A DNA stretch of 64,000 nt from Bradyrhizobium icense (GTDB lineage: Bacteria; Pseudomonadota; Alphaproteobacteria; Rhizobiales; Xanthobacteraceae): contig NZ_CP016428.1 in NCBI RefSeq assembly GCF_001693385.1, positions 3,410,001-3,474,000 of the forward strand, read 5' to 3'. Positions 26,655 through 36,478 of this stretch are shown in pieces; positions within the stretch are counted from its first letter, which is position 1, and each line of letters begins with the position of its first letter. The notes beneath the pieces were generated by a model that was given only the letters and a program-made list of their open reading frames with translations, did not search any database and was not told the DNA's origin. The translations under genes and the position numbers were made by a program.

Positions 26655-27818
26655 CTAACCTACCGGCAAACGGGTTTCGATGATGCGGGCAAACATGCTG
26701 GCGCCGATCGGCAGGATCTTGTCGTCGAGCACGTAGCCGGGATTGTGCACGGGGACCGAGCCGTCGTGGCCGATCCAGAAATAGGCGCCGGGCACCGCTT
26801 GCATCATGTCGGCAAAATCCTCGCTGCCCATCTTCGGCGTCGCGCGCGTGAACACGTTGGCCGGGTCGACGACCGTCTTCGCCACCGCCTCGACCACCCG
26901 GGACTGCTCCTCCTCGTTGACCAGCACGCTGAAGCCGTCGCGGATGTCGGCGGTGATCTCTGCCTGGAAGGTCGCGGCAATGCCTGCGCAGATAGCGTGC
27001 ATACGTTCGCGGATCAGCGCGCGGACGCCGTCATCGAAGGCCCGGACCGTGCCGCACAGCTTGGCGTCGCCGGGGATCACATTATAGGCGGAGCCCGAAT
27101 GAATCTGAGTGATCGACAGCACTGCCGCCTTCAAGGGATCGACGTTGCGGCTGACGATGGTCTGCAGTGCCTGCGCGAGCGTGGTCGCGATCACGACCGC
27201 GTCCCTGGAGCGCTCCGGCATCGCGCCATGCGCGCCATAACCCTGGATGGTGATATCGAAGAAGTCGGCGCCGGCCATCGCTGGTCCCGGCAGGATCGCG
27301 ATTTCGCCGTGATTGAGGTCCGGCGCGTTGTGCAGGCCATAGATCTCGTCGCAGGGAAATTTTTGGAACAGCCCATCCTTGATCATGGCGCGCGCACCGC
27401 CGAGGCCTTCCTCGGCGGGCTGGAAGATGAAATGCACGGTGCCGTCGAAATTTTTCGTCTCGGCCAGGTAGCGCGCTGTGCCGAGCAGCATCGTGGTGTG
27501 GCCGTCATGGCCGCAGCCGTGAAAGCGGCCCGGAATGGTCGAGCGCCACTTCAGGTTGGTATTTTCTTCCATCGGCAGCGCATCCATGTCGGCGCGCAGG
27601 CCAATGCGCTTGCCGCCGCTGCCCTTGCCCTTGAGCACGCCGATCACGCCGGTGCCGCCGAGGCCGCGATGCACCTCGATGCCCCAGCCCTTCAGCTTCT
27701 CGGCGACGATCCCGGAAGTGCGCACCTCCTCGAAGCCGATCTCGGGATGGGCATGCAGATCGCGGCGGATGGCGGTGAGTTCCTCGGCGTAGCCGTCGAT
27801 AAGTTCGATGGTGGGCAT
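26655..27818 (-). CDS. M20 family amidohydrolase (hippurate hydrolase/aminoacylase-like)
   Basis: The 387-residue protein is an M20D metallohydrolase: metal-binding GLRADMDALPMEE, GCGHDGHTTMLLG, FIFQPAEEGLGGA and the catalytic-domain His near YGLHNAP; a lid domain (GYGAHGAMPERSRDAV) follows. It would remove acyl groups from amino acids or open small amide conjugates using two zinc or manganese ions. It is spaced 6 bp from the M81 gene upstream and 1 bp from the amidase downstream, so the three form one operon. The exact substrate cannot be read from the sequence. Confidence 0.94.
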   Translation of the reverse strand: MPTIELIDGYAEELTAIRRDLHAHPEIGFEEVRTSGIVAEKLKGWGIEVHRGLGGTGVIGVLKGKGSGGKRIGLRADMDALPMEENTNLKWRSTIPGRFHGCGHDGHTTMLLGTARYLAETKNFDGTVHFIFQPAEEGLGGARAMIKDGLFQKFPCDEIYGLHNAPDLNHGEIAILPGPAMAGADFFDITIQGYGAHGAMPERSRDAVVIATTLAQALQTIVSRNVDPLKAAVLSITQIHSGSAYNVIPGDAKLCGTVRAFDDGVRALIRERMHAICAGIAATFQAEITADIRDGFSVLVNEEEQSRVVEAVAKTVVDPANVFTRATPKMGSEDFADMMQAVPGAYFWIGHDGSVPVHNPGYVLDDKILPIGASMFARIIETRLPVG

Positions 27819-27824
27819 GTCTGT

Positions 27825-29360
27825 TTATCCCCTGACTGAAGATTTTGAGCGTGAGGGAGCGGATGGGGTAAAGGCGGGGCCGTTCGGCTTGAGGCGAATG
27901 CCCGGACGTAGCCGCGTCCAGGGCAGCGCTGCAGTATCCGCCGGCATCGCGCCGGGGGCGGCGCAGATCAGGAGTTTTTCGGCAATCGGTTCGAAATCGG
28001 CGCGGAAATGCACCGAGCTCTTGTTGACCAGGATTTTCTGTTCGGTCGGCTCGATGCCGACGTAGCGGTACATCGCTTGATCGGCGAGCTGCGCCTTGTA
28101 AGAGCCGACGACGACCCTGACATCGCCGATGCGCAGGCAAGCCGAGGGGCCCATGTCCATGTCGCGGCCACCGTAGTACGGGCCGGGCGCCACGAATTTG
28201 CCGTCGGACAGTTTCTCGACGACGAAGATTTCCTTGTACGGGGCGTCGCCCGGGATGCCCGATTTGCCGCCGAGCGCCAGCGTCACGGTGGCGCCGGCGC
28301 CCGCCGCATGCGCCGCTTTGGCCGACTCCGGATCGTAGATCACGCCCGTGGCGGCACCGGCGGCGTTGTTGCGCACCAGGGCGCGCAGCATGCCGGTGGT
28401 GTCGGAATCGCCGCCGGCGCCGGGATTGTCCTGGGTGTCGGCGATGATGATCGGCCGCGTCGCCGATTTCGCAAGCTCCATGGCGAGGCGCACGCCGTCG
28501 TCGGGCGAATAGATGCGCCCGTCGAAATCGTCTTCATGGCCCTCGACGAGCGCGACGATCCTGTCGGCGGCGGCGTCCGCGTCCGCCTGCGTCCTTCCAT
28601 AGGCAAACACGCTCGGTCCGCAATGAGGAAAATCCGCCGCCGGAAAACCCGGCGCGAACGACAGCGTCGGCACCGCATCGCTTTCGAGGCCAGCGAGCCT
28701 TTCATAGATGCCCCTGGTCGGCTGATCATTGGTGCATTGCCAGGAGATCGGGATGAGGAACGGCAATTGCCGGAACGCCTTGGCGAAGCGTTCGCTGGTC
28801 TGCAGCAGCAGTGCAAGGTGCTTGGCACAGGCGCGTCCGGTGTCGGCCATGTCGACGTGGGGATAGGTGCGGTAGGCGATCAGTGCATCCGCATGCGCGA
28901 TCATCTCGGGCGAGACATTGGCGTGCAGATCGAGGCTTGCGACCAGCGGCAAATCCTTGCCGATCACTTTGCGCACGCGCGCCAAAATTTCACCTTCGCC
29001 ATCGTCGTGTTGTTCGGTCACCATGGCGCCGTGCAGGTCGAGATAAACGGCATCGATCGGCCCGGCATTGGCGATGCCGTCGACCATCTCCTTCATGACG
29101 CGCTCGAAGGCATCCGTCGTGACATGCGCCGAGGGGCTCGCGGCCGCGGAAATCGTCGGAACCAGCTCCCAGCCATTGGCGTCGGCGGCTTCGACGAAGC
29201 CGGCGAGGCCGACATTGATCTTGCGCATGACCTTGAGGACCTCAGGCCCGTGCGCCATCGCCGGCCAGCCGCCGCCATGAACAAAATCCGCATAGGTCGC
29301 CTTGGTCGGCGCGAAGGTGTTGGTCTCGTGCAGGAAGCCGCCGACGGCGATGCGGGTCAT
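27825..29360 (-). CDS. M81 family metallopeptidase (MlrC-like)
   Basis: The 511-residue protein matches M81, named for MlrC, which finishes degradation of linearised microcystin. It has an N-terminal GGFLHETNTFAPTKATYAD, DLHGAMVTEQ and SLDLHANVSPEM, which hold metal-binding residues, and a C-terminal domain with IADTQDNPGAGGDSDTTGML. Most family members lie beside peptide transporters and amidases and probably act on small peptides. Here it starts the three-gene set followed by the M20 hydrolase. Upstream is a repeat-rich 259-bp gap to the ABC ATPase gene. Confidence 0.93.
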   Translation of the reverse strand: MTRIAVGGFLHETNTFAPTKATYADFVHGGGWPAMAHGPEVLKVMRKINVGLAGFVEAADANGWELVPTISAAASPSAHVTTDAFERVMKEMVDGIANAGPIDAVYLDLHGAMVTEQHDDGEGEILARVRKVIGKDLPLVASLDLHANVSPEMIAHADALIAYRTYPHVDMADTGRACAKHLALLLQTSERFAKAFRQLPFLIPISWQCTNDQPTRGIYERLAGLESDAVPTLSFAPGFPAADFPHCGPSVFAYGRTQADADAAADRIVALVEGHEDDFDGRIYSPDDGVRLAMELAKSATRPIIIADTQDNPGAGGDSDTTGMLRALVRNNAAGAATGVIYDPESAKAAHAAGAGATVTLALGGKSGIPGDAPYKEIFVVEKLSDGKFVAPGPYYGGRDMDMGPSACLRIGDVRVVVGSYKAQLADQAMYRYVGIEPTEQKILVNKSSVHFRADFEPIAEKLLICAAPGAMPADTAALPWTRLRPGIRLKPNGPAFTPSAPSRSKSSVRG

Positions 29361-29488
29361 AATTTCTCAGCCGGTGTTTTTCGTTGGGGGGACGTTAAGC
29401 GGGACATCGTGGCAAGCGCAAGCCGAGGAGCAATTCCGTTTTGCATGCCGCGTGGGCGTAAGCGATTGCCTTGCACCGCCACCAGCCC

Positions 29489-29605
29489 GTCATTGCGAGC
29501 GACGCGACGAAGCAATCCATATCTCCGCAAGCGGCACCATGGATTGCTTCGCGGAGCCTGTCATCCGGCGGCGCGTCGCGCCGACCGGGTGGTCCCGCAA
29601 TGACG
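29489..29605. repeat. TCATTGCGAG/AGCAATCCAT-type palindromic repeat, copy 1
   Basis: CATTGCGAGC...GCAATCCAT is mirrored by ATGGATTGC...CCGCAATGACG. A second copy is at 31277-31360. It lies between operon genes. Confidence 0.75.
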
Positions 29606-29619
29606 GGGAGAGGCCGTGA

Positions 29620-31260
29620 TTATTCCGCCGCCACTTCCACCGGCCGGAAATTGGCAAAATCCCAACCACGTCCGGGCGCCGCATCGAGCAATGCCTTGGT
29701 ATAGGCTTGCTGCGGATGGGTCAGCACCTGCGCGGCCGGGCCCTGTTCGACGATCCGGCCATGTTGCATCACGGCGACATCGTCGCAGATTTGCGCTGCG
29801 ACGCGAAGATCATGGGTGATGAACAACAACGCAATGCCCAGCCGCTTCTGGATTTCGTCGAGCAGTTCGAGCACCTGCGCCTGCACGGAGACGTCGAGCG
29901 CCGAGACGGCTTCGTCCGCAACCAGCACGTCGGGGTCGAGCGCGAGCGCGCGCGCAATCGCGATACGCTGGCGCTGGCCGCCAGAGAATTGATGCGGGTA
30001 GCGCGACACGGCATCCGCCGGCAAATCGACCAGTTCGAGCAGTTCGCGCGCCTTCGCCAGCGCTTCGGCGCGCGGCATGCCGTAATTGATCGGACCTTCG
30101 GCAATGGTTTCGCCGACGGTGACGCGCGGATTGAGCGAGCGATAGGGGTCCTGGAAGATGATCTGGATCTTCTTGCGGTGCGGCTGCAAGAGTTGCCGCG
30201 ACAGGTCGGAGATCTCGCGGCCCGCAAGGCGGACGCCGCCGGAAGTCGGATCGATCAGGCGGACGATGCAGCGCGCCACGGTAGACTTGCCGGAGCCGCT
30301 TTCGCCGACGATGCCAAGCGTGCGGCCCTTGCGCAAGGTGAGGGTGACGTCCTTGGCGGCGGCGACTTCGCGTGTCTTTCCGAGGAATGAACGCTCGCGA
30401 TAGACCTTGCCCAGTTCATTGGCTTCCAGCACCACCGGCTCTTCCGTCTCCGCGCGCGGCGCCCGCGGCACCAGGCTTGGCACTGAAGACAGCAGGTCGC
30501 GGGTGTACTCCATGGTCGGCGTGCGCAGGATGGTGTCGAGCGTTCCGGTCTCGACCAGCCGGCCGTGGCGCATCACGGCGACGCGATCGGCGATCTCCGC
30601 AACTACGCCCATGTCATGGGTGATGAACAGCACCGCGGTGCCGTGATCGCGCTGCAGATCGCGGATCAGCGTGAGGATCTGCTTCTGGGTGGTGACATCG
30701 AGCGCGGTTGTCGGCTCGTCCGCGATCAGCAATTTCGGTTCGAGCACCAACGCCATCGCGATCATGATGCGCTGGCGCTGTCCGCCCGACAGCCGGTGCG
30801 GATACGAGGCAAAGATGCGCTCCACATCGGGGAGCCGCACATGCTCCATCATCGCCAAAATCTTCTGGCGGCGGGCACGGGCGTCGAGATCGGTGTGGGC
30901 GCGCAAGACCTCGTCGATCTGGCGGCCGACCGGCACCACCGGATTGAGCGCCGTCATCGGCTCCTGAAAGATCATCGCCATTCGCGTAGCGCGCAGTTCA
31001 CGCAAGCGCCGGTCGGTGGCGGTGAGCAGTTCCTCGCCGACTAGCTTGACGCTGCCGCCGGTCGGGGTCAGCGCGCCCTTTTGCAGCAGCCCCATCACGG
31101 TCAGCGACGTCACGGATTTGCCGGAGCCGCTTTCGCCGACGACGCACAGCGTTTCGCCGTCGCGCACCTGCAGCGAGACGCCATCGATGATGCGCGGGCC
31201 GCCAGCCTTCTTGCCGAGGCTTACGATGAGATTGTCGATGTCGAGGATGGTGCTTTTCAT
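29620..31260 (-). CDS. Dipeptide/oligopeptide ABC transporter ATP-binding protein (fused DppD-DppF type)
   Basis: The 546-residue protein contains two complete ATPase domains. Each has a Walker A (GESGSGKS), a signature (LSGGQRQRI and FSGGQRQRI) and a Walker B with LLIADEPTTALD or VLVADEAVSALD; each half ends with an oligopeptide-transporter C-terminal segment. It corresponds to DppD and DppF fused. I start at the ATG at 31260 because the frame upstream to 31311 runs into a palindromic repeat. It powers the permeases encoded 112 bp upstream on the same strand. Confidence 0.94.
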   Translation of the reverse strand: MKSTILDIDNLIVSLGKKAGGPRIIDGVSLQVRDGETLCVVGESGSGKSVTSLTVMGLLQKGALTPTGGSVKLVGEELLTATDRRLRELRATRMAMIFQEPMTALNPVVPVGRQIDEVLRAHTDLDARARRQKILAMMEHVRLPDVERIFASYPHRLSGGQRQRIMIAMALVLEPKLLIADEPTTALDVTTQKQILTLIRDLQRDHGTAVLFITHDMGVVAEIADRVAVMRHGRLVETGTLDTILRTPTMEYTRDLLSSVPSLVPRAPRAETEEPVVLEANELGKVYRERSFLGKTREVAAAKDVTLTLRKGRTLGIVGESGSGKSTVARCIVRLIDPTSGGVRLAGREISDLSRQLLQPHRKKIQIIFQDPYRSLNPRVTVGETIAEGPINYGMPRAEALAKARELLELVDLPADAVSRYPHQFSGGQRQRIAIARALALDPDVLVADEAVSALDVSVQAQVLELLDEIQKRLGIALLFITHDLRVAAQICDDVAVMQHGRIVEQGPAAQVLTHPQQAYTKALLDAAPGRGWDFANFRPVEVAAE

Positions 31261-31276
31261 TTCGAATTTCTCAGCC

Positions 31277-31360
31277 GTCATTGCGAGGAGCGTAGCGACG
31301 AAGCAATCCATTCTTTCTTCGAGCGGCGCGATGGATTGCTTCGCTTCGCTCGCAATGACG
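31277..31360. repeat. TCATTGCGAG/AGCAATCCAT-type palindromic repeat, copy 2
   Basis: GTCATTGCGAG...AAGCAATCCAT is mirrored by ATGGATTGCTTCG...CGCAATGACG. It separates the permease and ATPase genes. Confidence 0.8.
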
Positions 31361-31371
31361 TGGAGAAGTCT

Positions 31372-32262
31372 TCATTTGCCCGCCTCCCGCTGCTTCATGC
31401 GTGGATCGAGCGCGTCGCGGGCGGCGTCGCCGATCAGATTGACGCTGAGAATTGCGATCGACAGCAATAGCCCCGGCCAGAAGATCAGCGACGGCTTGAC
31501 CTGGAAGTAGGCGCGGCCCTCGGCCATGATGTTGCCCCAGGTCGGCGTTTCCGGGCTGATGCCGGCGCCGAGGAACGAGAGAATCGCTTCGGTGAGGATG
31601 GCGGAAGCGCAAACATAGGTGCCTTGCACGATCAGCGGCGCCACCGTGTTCGGCATCAGATGCCGCCACATGATCTTGGGCAGGCTGGTGCCGACCGAGA
31701 TCGCGGCTTCGACATAAGGCTCCTCGCGTGCCGACAGCACGACCGAGCGCACCAGCCGCGCCACGCGCGGAATCTCCGGAATGGTGATCGCGACCAGCAC
31801 CGTCATCAGGCTGGCGCCCGACAGCGACACCACGGCAATCGCGAGCAGGATCGAAGGGATCGCCATCAGGCCATCCATCACCCGCATCATCACGGCGTCG
31901 ACCCATTTGAAGAAACCCGAGACGAGGCCGATCACGAGCCCGATGCCGATCGAGAAAATCGCCGCGCCAAGGCCGATCAGGAGCGAAATCCGCCCGCCAT
32001 AAATGATGCGCGACAGCACGTCGCGGCCATAGGCGTCGGTGCCGAGCAAAAATTGCGCGCTGGAGGGTTTCAGCCGCTGCGCCGGCGCCAGCAATTGCGG
32101 ATCGTGCGGCGCGAGCAGGGGGGCTGCGATCGCCATCGCGATGATGAGTGCGAGGCAGACGGTCGCGGTGGCGATGATCGGCGTCGCCGTGAGGAATCCT
32201 AGTCTCGGCCGGAACGGCGTGGTGACGGGGATTGACGGTTCGGGAAGGGTTTCGATCGCCAT
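31372..32262 (-). CDS. Peptide ABC transporter permease (DppC-like)
   Basis: The 296-residue protein has an N-terminal cytoplasmic tail, the first membrane helix at about 25-50, and a BPD-transp-1 domain with the coupling-loop motif EAAISVGTSLPKIMWRHLMPN, which contacts the ATPase. The signature GTDAYGRDVLSRIIYGGRISL is typical of DppC/OppC. Its ATG overlaps the stop of the upstream permease gene (TGATG), so the two subunits are coupled and probably made in equal amounts. Confidence 0.94.
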   Translation of the reverse strand: MAIETLPEPSIPVTTPFRPRLGFLTATPIIATATVCLALIIAMAIAAPLLAPHDPQLLAPAQRLKPSSAQFLLGTDAYGRDVLSRIIYGGRISLLIGLGAAIFSIGIGLVIGLVSGFFKWVDAVMMRVMDGLMAIPSILLAIAVVSLSGASLMTVLVAITIPEIPRVARLVRSVVLSAREEPYVEAAISVGTSLPKIMWRHLMPNTVAPLIVQGTYVCASAILTEAILSFLGAGISPETPTWGNIMAEGRAYFQVKPSLIFWPGLLLSIAILSVNLIGDAARDALDPRMKQREAGK

Positions 32263-33203
32263 CAGTAGCGAATCCTCGGATCAAGCAGGGTGTAGGCGAC
32301 GTCGATCAAAAGATTGACGGTGACATAGATCAGCGACGTCAGAAGGATCATCGCCTGGATCACCGGATAATCTCGCGCCAGCACCGCATCGACGGTCAGG
32401 CGGCCGATGCCGGGCAGGTTGAACACGCTCTCGGTGACAACGACGCCGGAAATCAGTAGCGCAAATCCCGTTCCGATCACGGTGATGACAGGCACGGCGG
32501 CATTGCGCAGGGCATGGCGCAGCAGCACGCCCGTTTCGCTGATGCCTTTTGCCCTCGCGGTGCGGACGTAATCCTCGCCGAGCACGTCCAGCATTGCAGC
32601 CCGCGTCATGCGCGCGATCAGCGCGACATAAATAAAGGACAGCGTACAGGTCGGCAGGATGATGCGCTCGAAGAACGGACCGAAGCCCGCCGTGATGCTG
32701 CGGAAACCCTGCACCGGCACCCACCGCAGCTCGATGGCAAAGATCTGAATCAGCACATAACCGATCACGAATACCGGCACGGAGAAGCCGACCACCGACA
32801 ATCCCATCACGAAGCGGTCGATCCAGGTACCGTGCTTCCACGCCGCGATTACGCCGAGCGGCACCGCAACGACAATAGCCAGAATGATCGTGGAAAGGGC
32901 AATCGAGATCGACGGCTCGACGCGCTGGCTGATCATCTTCAAGACCGGCACGTTCGAAATCAAGGACACGCCGAGATCGCCTTGCAGCAGCTTGCCGACC
33001 CAGGTGAAGAATTGTGTATAGAGCGGCTCGTTGAGGCCGAGGGAAGTGCGGATGCGCTCGAGCTGTTCGGGCGTCGCGTTGTCGCCGGCCAGAATCGCGG
33101 CGGGATCGCCGGGCGTCAGCCGCAGCAAGAGAAACACAAACAGCGCGACCACGCCCATCACGGGAATGGCGGCGAGAATGCGGCGAAGCAGATATCCGAG
33201 CAT
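32262..33203 (-). CDS. Peptide ABC transporter permease (DppB-like)
   Basis: The 313-residue protein is a DppB-type inner-membrane permease: N-terminal helix MLGYLLRRILAAIPVMG, the FLLLRLTPGDPA motif, periplasmic stretch, then a five-helix core with EDYVRTARAKGISETGVLLRHAL, where the EAA-like loop contacts the ATPase, and the C-terminal ending LLDPRIRY. It is first of the three-gene transporter series on this strand. The divergent M20 hydrolase gene lies upstream after a 209-bp gap with a short repeat. Confidence 0.94.
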   Translation of the reverse strand: MLGYLLRRILAAIPVMGVVALFVFLLLRLTPGDPAAILAGDNATPEQLERIRTSLGLNEPLYTQFFTWVGKLLQGDLGVSLISNVPVLKMISQRVEPSISIALSTIILAIVVAVPLGVIAAWKHGTWIDRFVMGLSVVGFSVPVFVIGYVLIQIFAIELRWVPVQGFRSITAGFGPFFERIILPTCTLSFIYVALIARMTRAAMLDVLGEDYVRTARAKGISETGVLLRHALRNAAVPVITVIGTGFALLISGVVVTESVFNLPGIGRLTVDAVLARDYPVIQAMILLTSLIYVTVNLLIDVAYTLLDPRIRY

Positions 33204-33362
33204 CTTGATCCGTCAGTTGTGGGTGAATTGGGCAGCGCCGCCCTTAGACCTGGTTTCCGCGCCACCAGCGTAGCATTTCAGCAAGTCCCGTGCCATTGCG
33301 CCTGCGTTTTTTGCGGTGCAGCTAGGCAACCGTGCGGAAGAGTGCGCGCTTCATTGTCTTCG

Positions 33363-33401
33363 TCATTCCGGGTTCGGCGCTTTCGCATTGCCCCGGAATG
33401 A
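33363..33401. repeat. CATTCCGG-type palindromic repeat, short copy 3
   Basis: TCATTCCGG and CCGGAATGA at the ends, with a shortened 21-base middle. Compare 12243-12344 and 16496-16567. Confidence 0.65.
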
Positions 33402-33412
33402 CGACTGCACCA

Positions 33413-34543
33413 TCACTCCAGCGTTGCCAACAGTCCCGCCATCAGCCGGCCGCGTTCAGCGAGACTGTCGACCTCGATATGCTCGTTCAGCGTATGGGCG
33501 TCAGCACCGCGGACGCCGAGGCCGTCCAACGTAGGAATGCCCATCGCGCCGGTGAAATTGCCGTCGGAGCCGCCGCCCGCGCTGCCATGGGGCAGATCGA
33601 GGCTCATCTGCTTGGCAACCCCGCGCGCCTTTTCATACAACGCCATCGTGCCGGCATCTGGTTCCCACACCGGGCGGGTGACGCCGCGGGTTACCGTGAA
33701 GGTCACGTCGTTGCTGGTGCCTGACAGCGCCAGCATGCTCTCGACGCCGCGGTCGAGATCGGCTTGGCGTTTCGCCATGCTCAGCGCTTCCCCGGTACAG
33801 GTGGTGGCAACGCAATTGACCCATTGGCCACCATGCACGATGCCGACGGAGAACGTACAATCTTCGGTCGTCATGCCGTCGATCGCGATAATCTGGCGTG
33901 CCATTTCGCGGATCGCGGAACGGCCCGAGGACAGCGTGGCGCCGGCATGGCTCGGCTTGCCGACGGCTTCGAGATTGAAGCGCGAAATCGCATAGCGGCC
34001 GGTGACGACGCCATTATTGGGCCGTCCGGGCTCGGGCACCAGCACGTATTTGTTACGCGCGGCTTCCGCCTCGATGATGTCGCGGGTCGAGGGCGTGCCG
34101 ACTTCCTCGTCGGGCGTGAACAGCACCGTGATCGGCAGCGGCGTCGTGAACGCGGCGCGTGCCAGTTGCCGGATCGCTTCCAGCGAGAGGTAATTGCCGC
34201 CCTTCATGTCGAAGATACCGGGGCCGAAGCATTTGTTGCCCTCGCGCCGCCATTGCAGCTTTTCGATGGTGCCGACCGGGTGGACGGTATCCATGTGGCC
34301 GGCGATCAGGATGCCGGGCTCGCCTTGCTTCGGATGCGGAAAGCGGGCGCGGACGCACCCGGCAAACCCTTGCCGGCCGGCGATGCGCTCGATGGTCGCA
34401 CCCATGATTGCCATGTCGCGCGCGGCGAGGTCGAGCATGCGCTCCACTGCAGCCTTGTCCCAGGTCGGGCTTTCGCACTCTACCCAGCCGCGGAGCCCCT
34501 GCAGCATGGCCTCGGAATCAAAGGGAAGATTGGCTGGGTTCAT
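33413..34543 (-). CDS. M20 family metallopeptidase (glutamate carboxypeptidase-like)
   Basis: The 376-residue protein has the M20A metal-site stretches AGHMDTVHPVGT, FDMKGGNYLSLEA and PDEEVGTPSTRDI, followed by VPEPG and a lid domain (GKPSHAGATLSSGRSA). Such enzymes cut a C-terminal residue or amide from small substrates with two zinc ions. I use the ATG at 34543 with AGAGAAG upstream, rather than the extension to 34714 that has no homologue-like sequence. It is transcribed away from the divergent peptide-binding protein gene and toward the permease gene, and belongs to the same functional block. Confidence 0.92.
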   Translation of the reverse strand: MNPANLPFDSEAMLQGLRGWVECESPTWDKAAVERMLDLAARDMAIMGATIERIAGRQGFAGCVRARFPHPKQGEPGILIAGHMDTVHPVGTIEKLQWRREGNKCFGPGIFDMKGGNYLSLEAIRQLARAAFTTPLPITVLFTPDEEVGTPSTRDIIEAEAARNKYVLVPEPGRPNNGVVTGRYAISRFNLEAVGKPSHAGATLSSGRSAIREMARQIIAIDGMTTEDCTFSVGIVHGGQWVNCVATTCTGEALSMAKRQADLDRGVESMLALSGTSNDVTFTVTRGVTRPVWEPDAGTMALYEKARGVAKQMSLDLPHGSAGGGSDGNFTGAMGIPTLDGLGVRGADAHTLNEHIEVDSLAERGRLMAGLLATLE

Positions 34544-34819
34544 GGACTTCTCTTGGTTTTCTTGCTCTGGGTTTCGACCGGCCGACACCGGTCTTGCCGC
34601 GTACGAGAATGATCTCGCGCGGATTTGTAAAGCGAAACATGAACGCGCGTCCCGCGGTATTCGCAGCGCGGTGGCCACCTCAAAGCGGATTGACGCGCCG
34701 CGCGCTTGATGCAAGTCTTCAAATCGTCAGGATTTACAGCGTGTTAGTTCGCCCAAATAACGAACCGCATGCATAATGAATCAGCGGACTTTGACCAGTT
34801 TCACGTCAGGAGAGATCGA
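34544..34819. other. Divergent promoter region of the peptide block
   Basis: The 276-bp gap separates the M20 gene from the binding-protein gene. It must carry promoters in both directions. I saw no perfect operator palindrome in it. Confidence 0.4.
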
Positions 34820-36442
34820 ATGTTCCACATCATGCGTTGGAAACGTCCCACGATAGCGACTGCTTTGTCGGTGCTTGCGCTGTCGGCGGCGCTGACGTCG
34901 CAAGCCATTACGTCGCAGGCCATGGCTGCCAGCAAGAAGACCATCACCGCGGTGATGCACTCCGATCTGCGCGTTCTCGATCCCGGCTTCACCACCGCCT
35001 ACATCACCCGCGATCATGGCTACATGATCTATGACACGCTGCTGGCGACCGATTCCAATTTCAAGGTCCAGCCGCAAATGGCGGACTGGAAAGTCAGCGA
35101 TGACAAGCTGACTTATACGTTCACCCTGCGCGATGGCTTGAAGTGGCACGATGGTGCGCCGGTGACGGCGGAAGACTGCGTCGCCTCTCTGAAGCGCTGG
35201 GGTCGCAACGACAATATGGGCCAGAAGCTGATGGACTTTACCGCCAGCATCGAGCCGATCGACGCCAAGAGCTTTGCGCTGAAACTGAAGGAGCCGTACG
35301 GCCTGGTGCTGGAATCGATCGGCAAGCCGTCGTCCTATACGCCGTTCATGATGCCCAAGCGCCTTGCGGAAACGCCGGCCGGTCAGCAGATCAAGGAACA
35401 TATCGGATCCGGCCCGTTCAAATTCGTGCAGTCGGAATTTCAGCCGGGTGTGAAGGCCGCCTATGAAAAGAACCCGGACTACGTGCCGCGCAAGGAGCCG
35501 CCGAGCTGGACGGCCGGCGGCAAGGTGGTGAAGGTCGATCGCGTCGAATGGATCACCATGCCGGATGCGCAGACCGCGGTGAACGCATTGCAGTCCGGCG
35601 ATATCGACTTCATGGAAAATCCGTCGTTCGATCTGTTGCCGGTGGTGAAAGCCAACAAGGACATCAAGATCGAGATTTTGAACAAGCTCGGCTTCCAGAC
35701 ACTCGGCCGGATGAACTTCCTCCTTCCGCCCTTCGATAACGTCAAGGTTCGCCGCGCCGCGCTGCTGGCGATGAACCAGAAGGACGTTCTGGACGCGCTG
35801 GTCGGAAACCCCGAATATTACAAGATCTGCGGTGCCTACTTCGTCTGCGGCACGCCGCTCGCGACCGAAGAGGGTGCCGGAAATCTGACCAAGGGCGGCA
35901 GCTTGGCGGAAGCCAAGAAGGCGCTCGCCGAGTCCGGTTACGACGGCACCCCGATCGTGATCATGGCGCCGGGCGACGTCGTCACGCTGAAGGCGCAGCC
36001 GATCGTGGCAGCGCAGTTGCTGCGCGAGGCCGGCTTCAAGGTCGACCTGCAGGCAACCGACTGGCAGACCGTCGTCACACGCCGCGCCAGCCAGAAGCCG
36101 ACGAAGGAGGGCGGCTGGAACATGTTTTTCACCAACTGGGTCGGCGCCGACGTGATGAACCCGATCGCCAACGCGTCGATCGGCGGCCGCGGCACCAAGG
36201 GCGGCTGGTTCGGTTGGGCGGAAAGCGCCAAGGTCGAGGAGTTGAAGGACAAGTTCGCGCGCGCTACCTCGCCGGACGAGCAGAAGAAAATCGCCGCCGA
36301 AATTCAGAAGGAAGCCTTTGAGCAGGTGATCTACGTTCCGCTCGGCCAGTATCTCGCGCCGAGCGCATGGCGGAAGTCGCTTACCGGCGTGCTCGACGGC
36401 CCGGCGACCCCGGTGTTCTGGAACATCGATAAGAGCGAGTAG
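34820..36442 (+). CDS. Periplasmic peptide-binding protein (SBP_bac_5 family)
   Basis: The 540-residue protein starts at the ATG at 34820, which follows AGGAGAG, and begins with a signal peptide (basic MFHIMRWKRP, hydrophobic core to about residue 30, cleavage near AMA-A). The mature part matches family 5 binding proteins: LDPGFTTAYITRDHGYMIYD, KWHDGAPVTAEDCVASLKRW and the C-terminal lobe. It would deliver di- or oligopeptides, or other amide-containing compounds, to the DppB/DppC-like permeases. It is divergent from the rest of the block and has its own terminator. Confidence 0.94.
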   Translation: MFHIMRWKRPTIATALSVLALSAALTSQAITSQAMAASKKTITAVMHSDLRVLDPGFTTAYITRDHGYMIYDTLLATDSNFKVQPQMADWKVSDDKLTYTFTLRDGLKWHDGAPVTAEDCVASLKRWGRNDNMGQKLMDFTASIEPIDAKSFALKLKEPYGLVLESIGKPSSYTPFMMPKRLAETPAGQQIKEHIGSGPFKFVQSEFQPGVKAAYEKNPDYVPRKEPPSWTAGGKVVKVDRVEWITMPDAQTAVNALQSGDIDFMENPSFDLLPVVKANKDIKIEILNKLGFQTLGRMNFLLPPFDNVKVRRAALLAMNQKDVLDALVGNPEYYKICGAYFVCGTPLATEEGAGNLTKGGSLAEAKKALAESGYDGTPIVIMAPGDVVTLKAQPIVAAQLLREAGFKVDLQATDWQTVVTRRASQKPTKEGGWNMFFTNWVGADVMNPIANASIGGRGTKGGWFGWAESAKVEELKDKFARATSPDEQKKIAAEIQKEAFEQVIYVPLGQYLAPSAWRKSLTGVLDGPATPVFWNIDKSE

Positions 36443-36478
36443 GGCGCCAACGCCATATAAGATAGAACGGCAGGAAGT

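Noticed and set aside
28008..29603. A 531-codon plus-strand frame opposite the M81 gene
   Set aside because: Shadow of the M81 peptidase gene; no recognisable motif.
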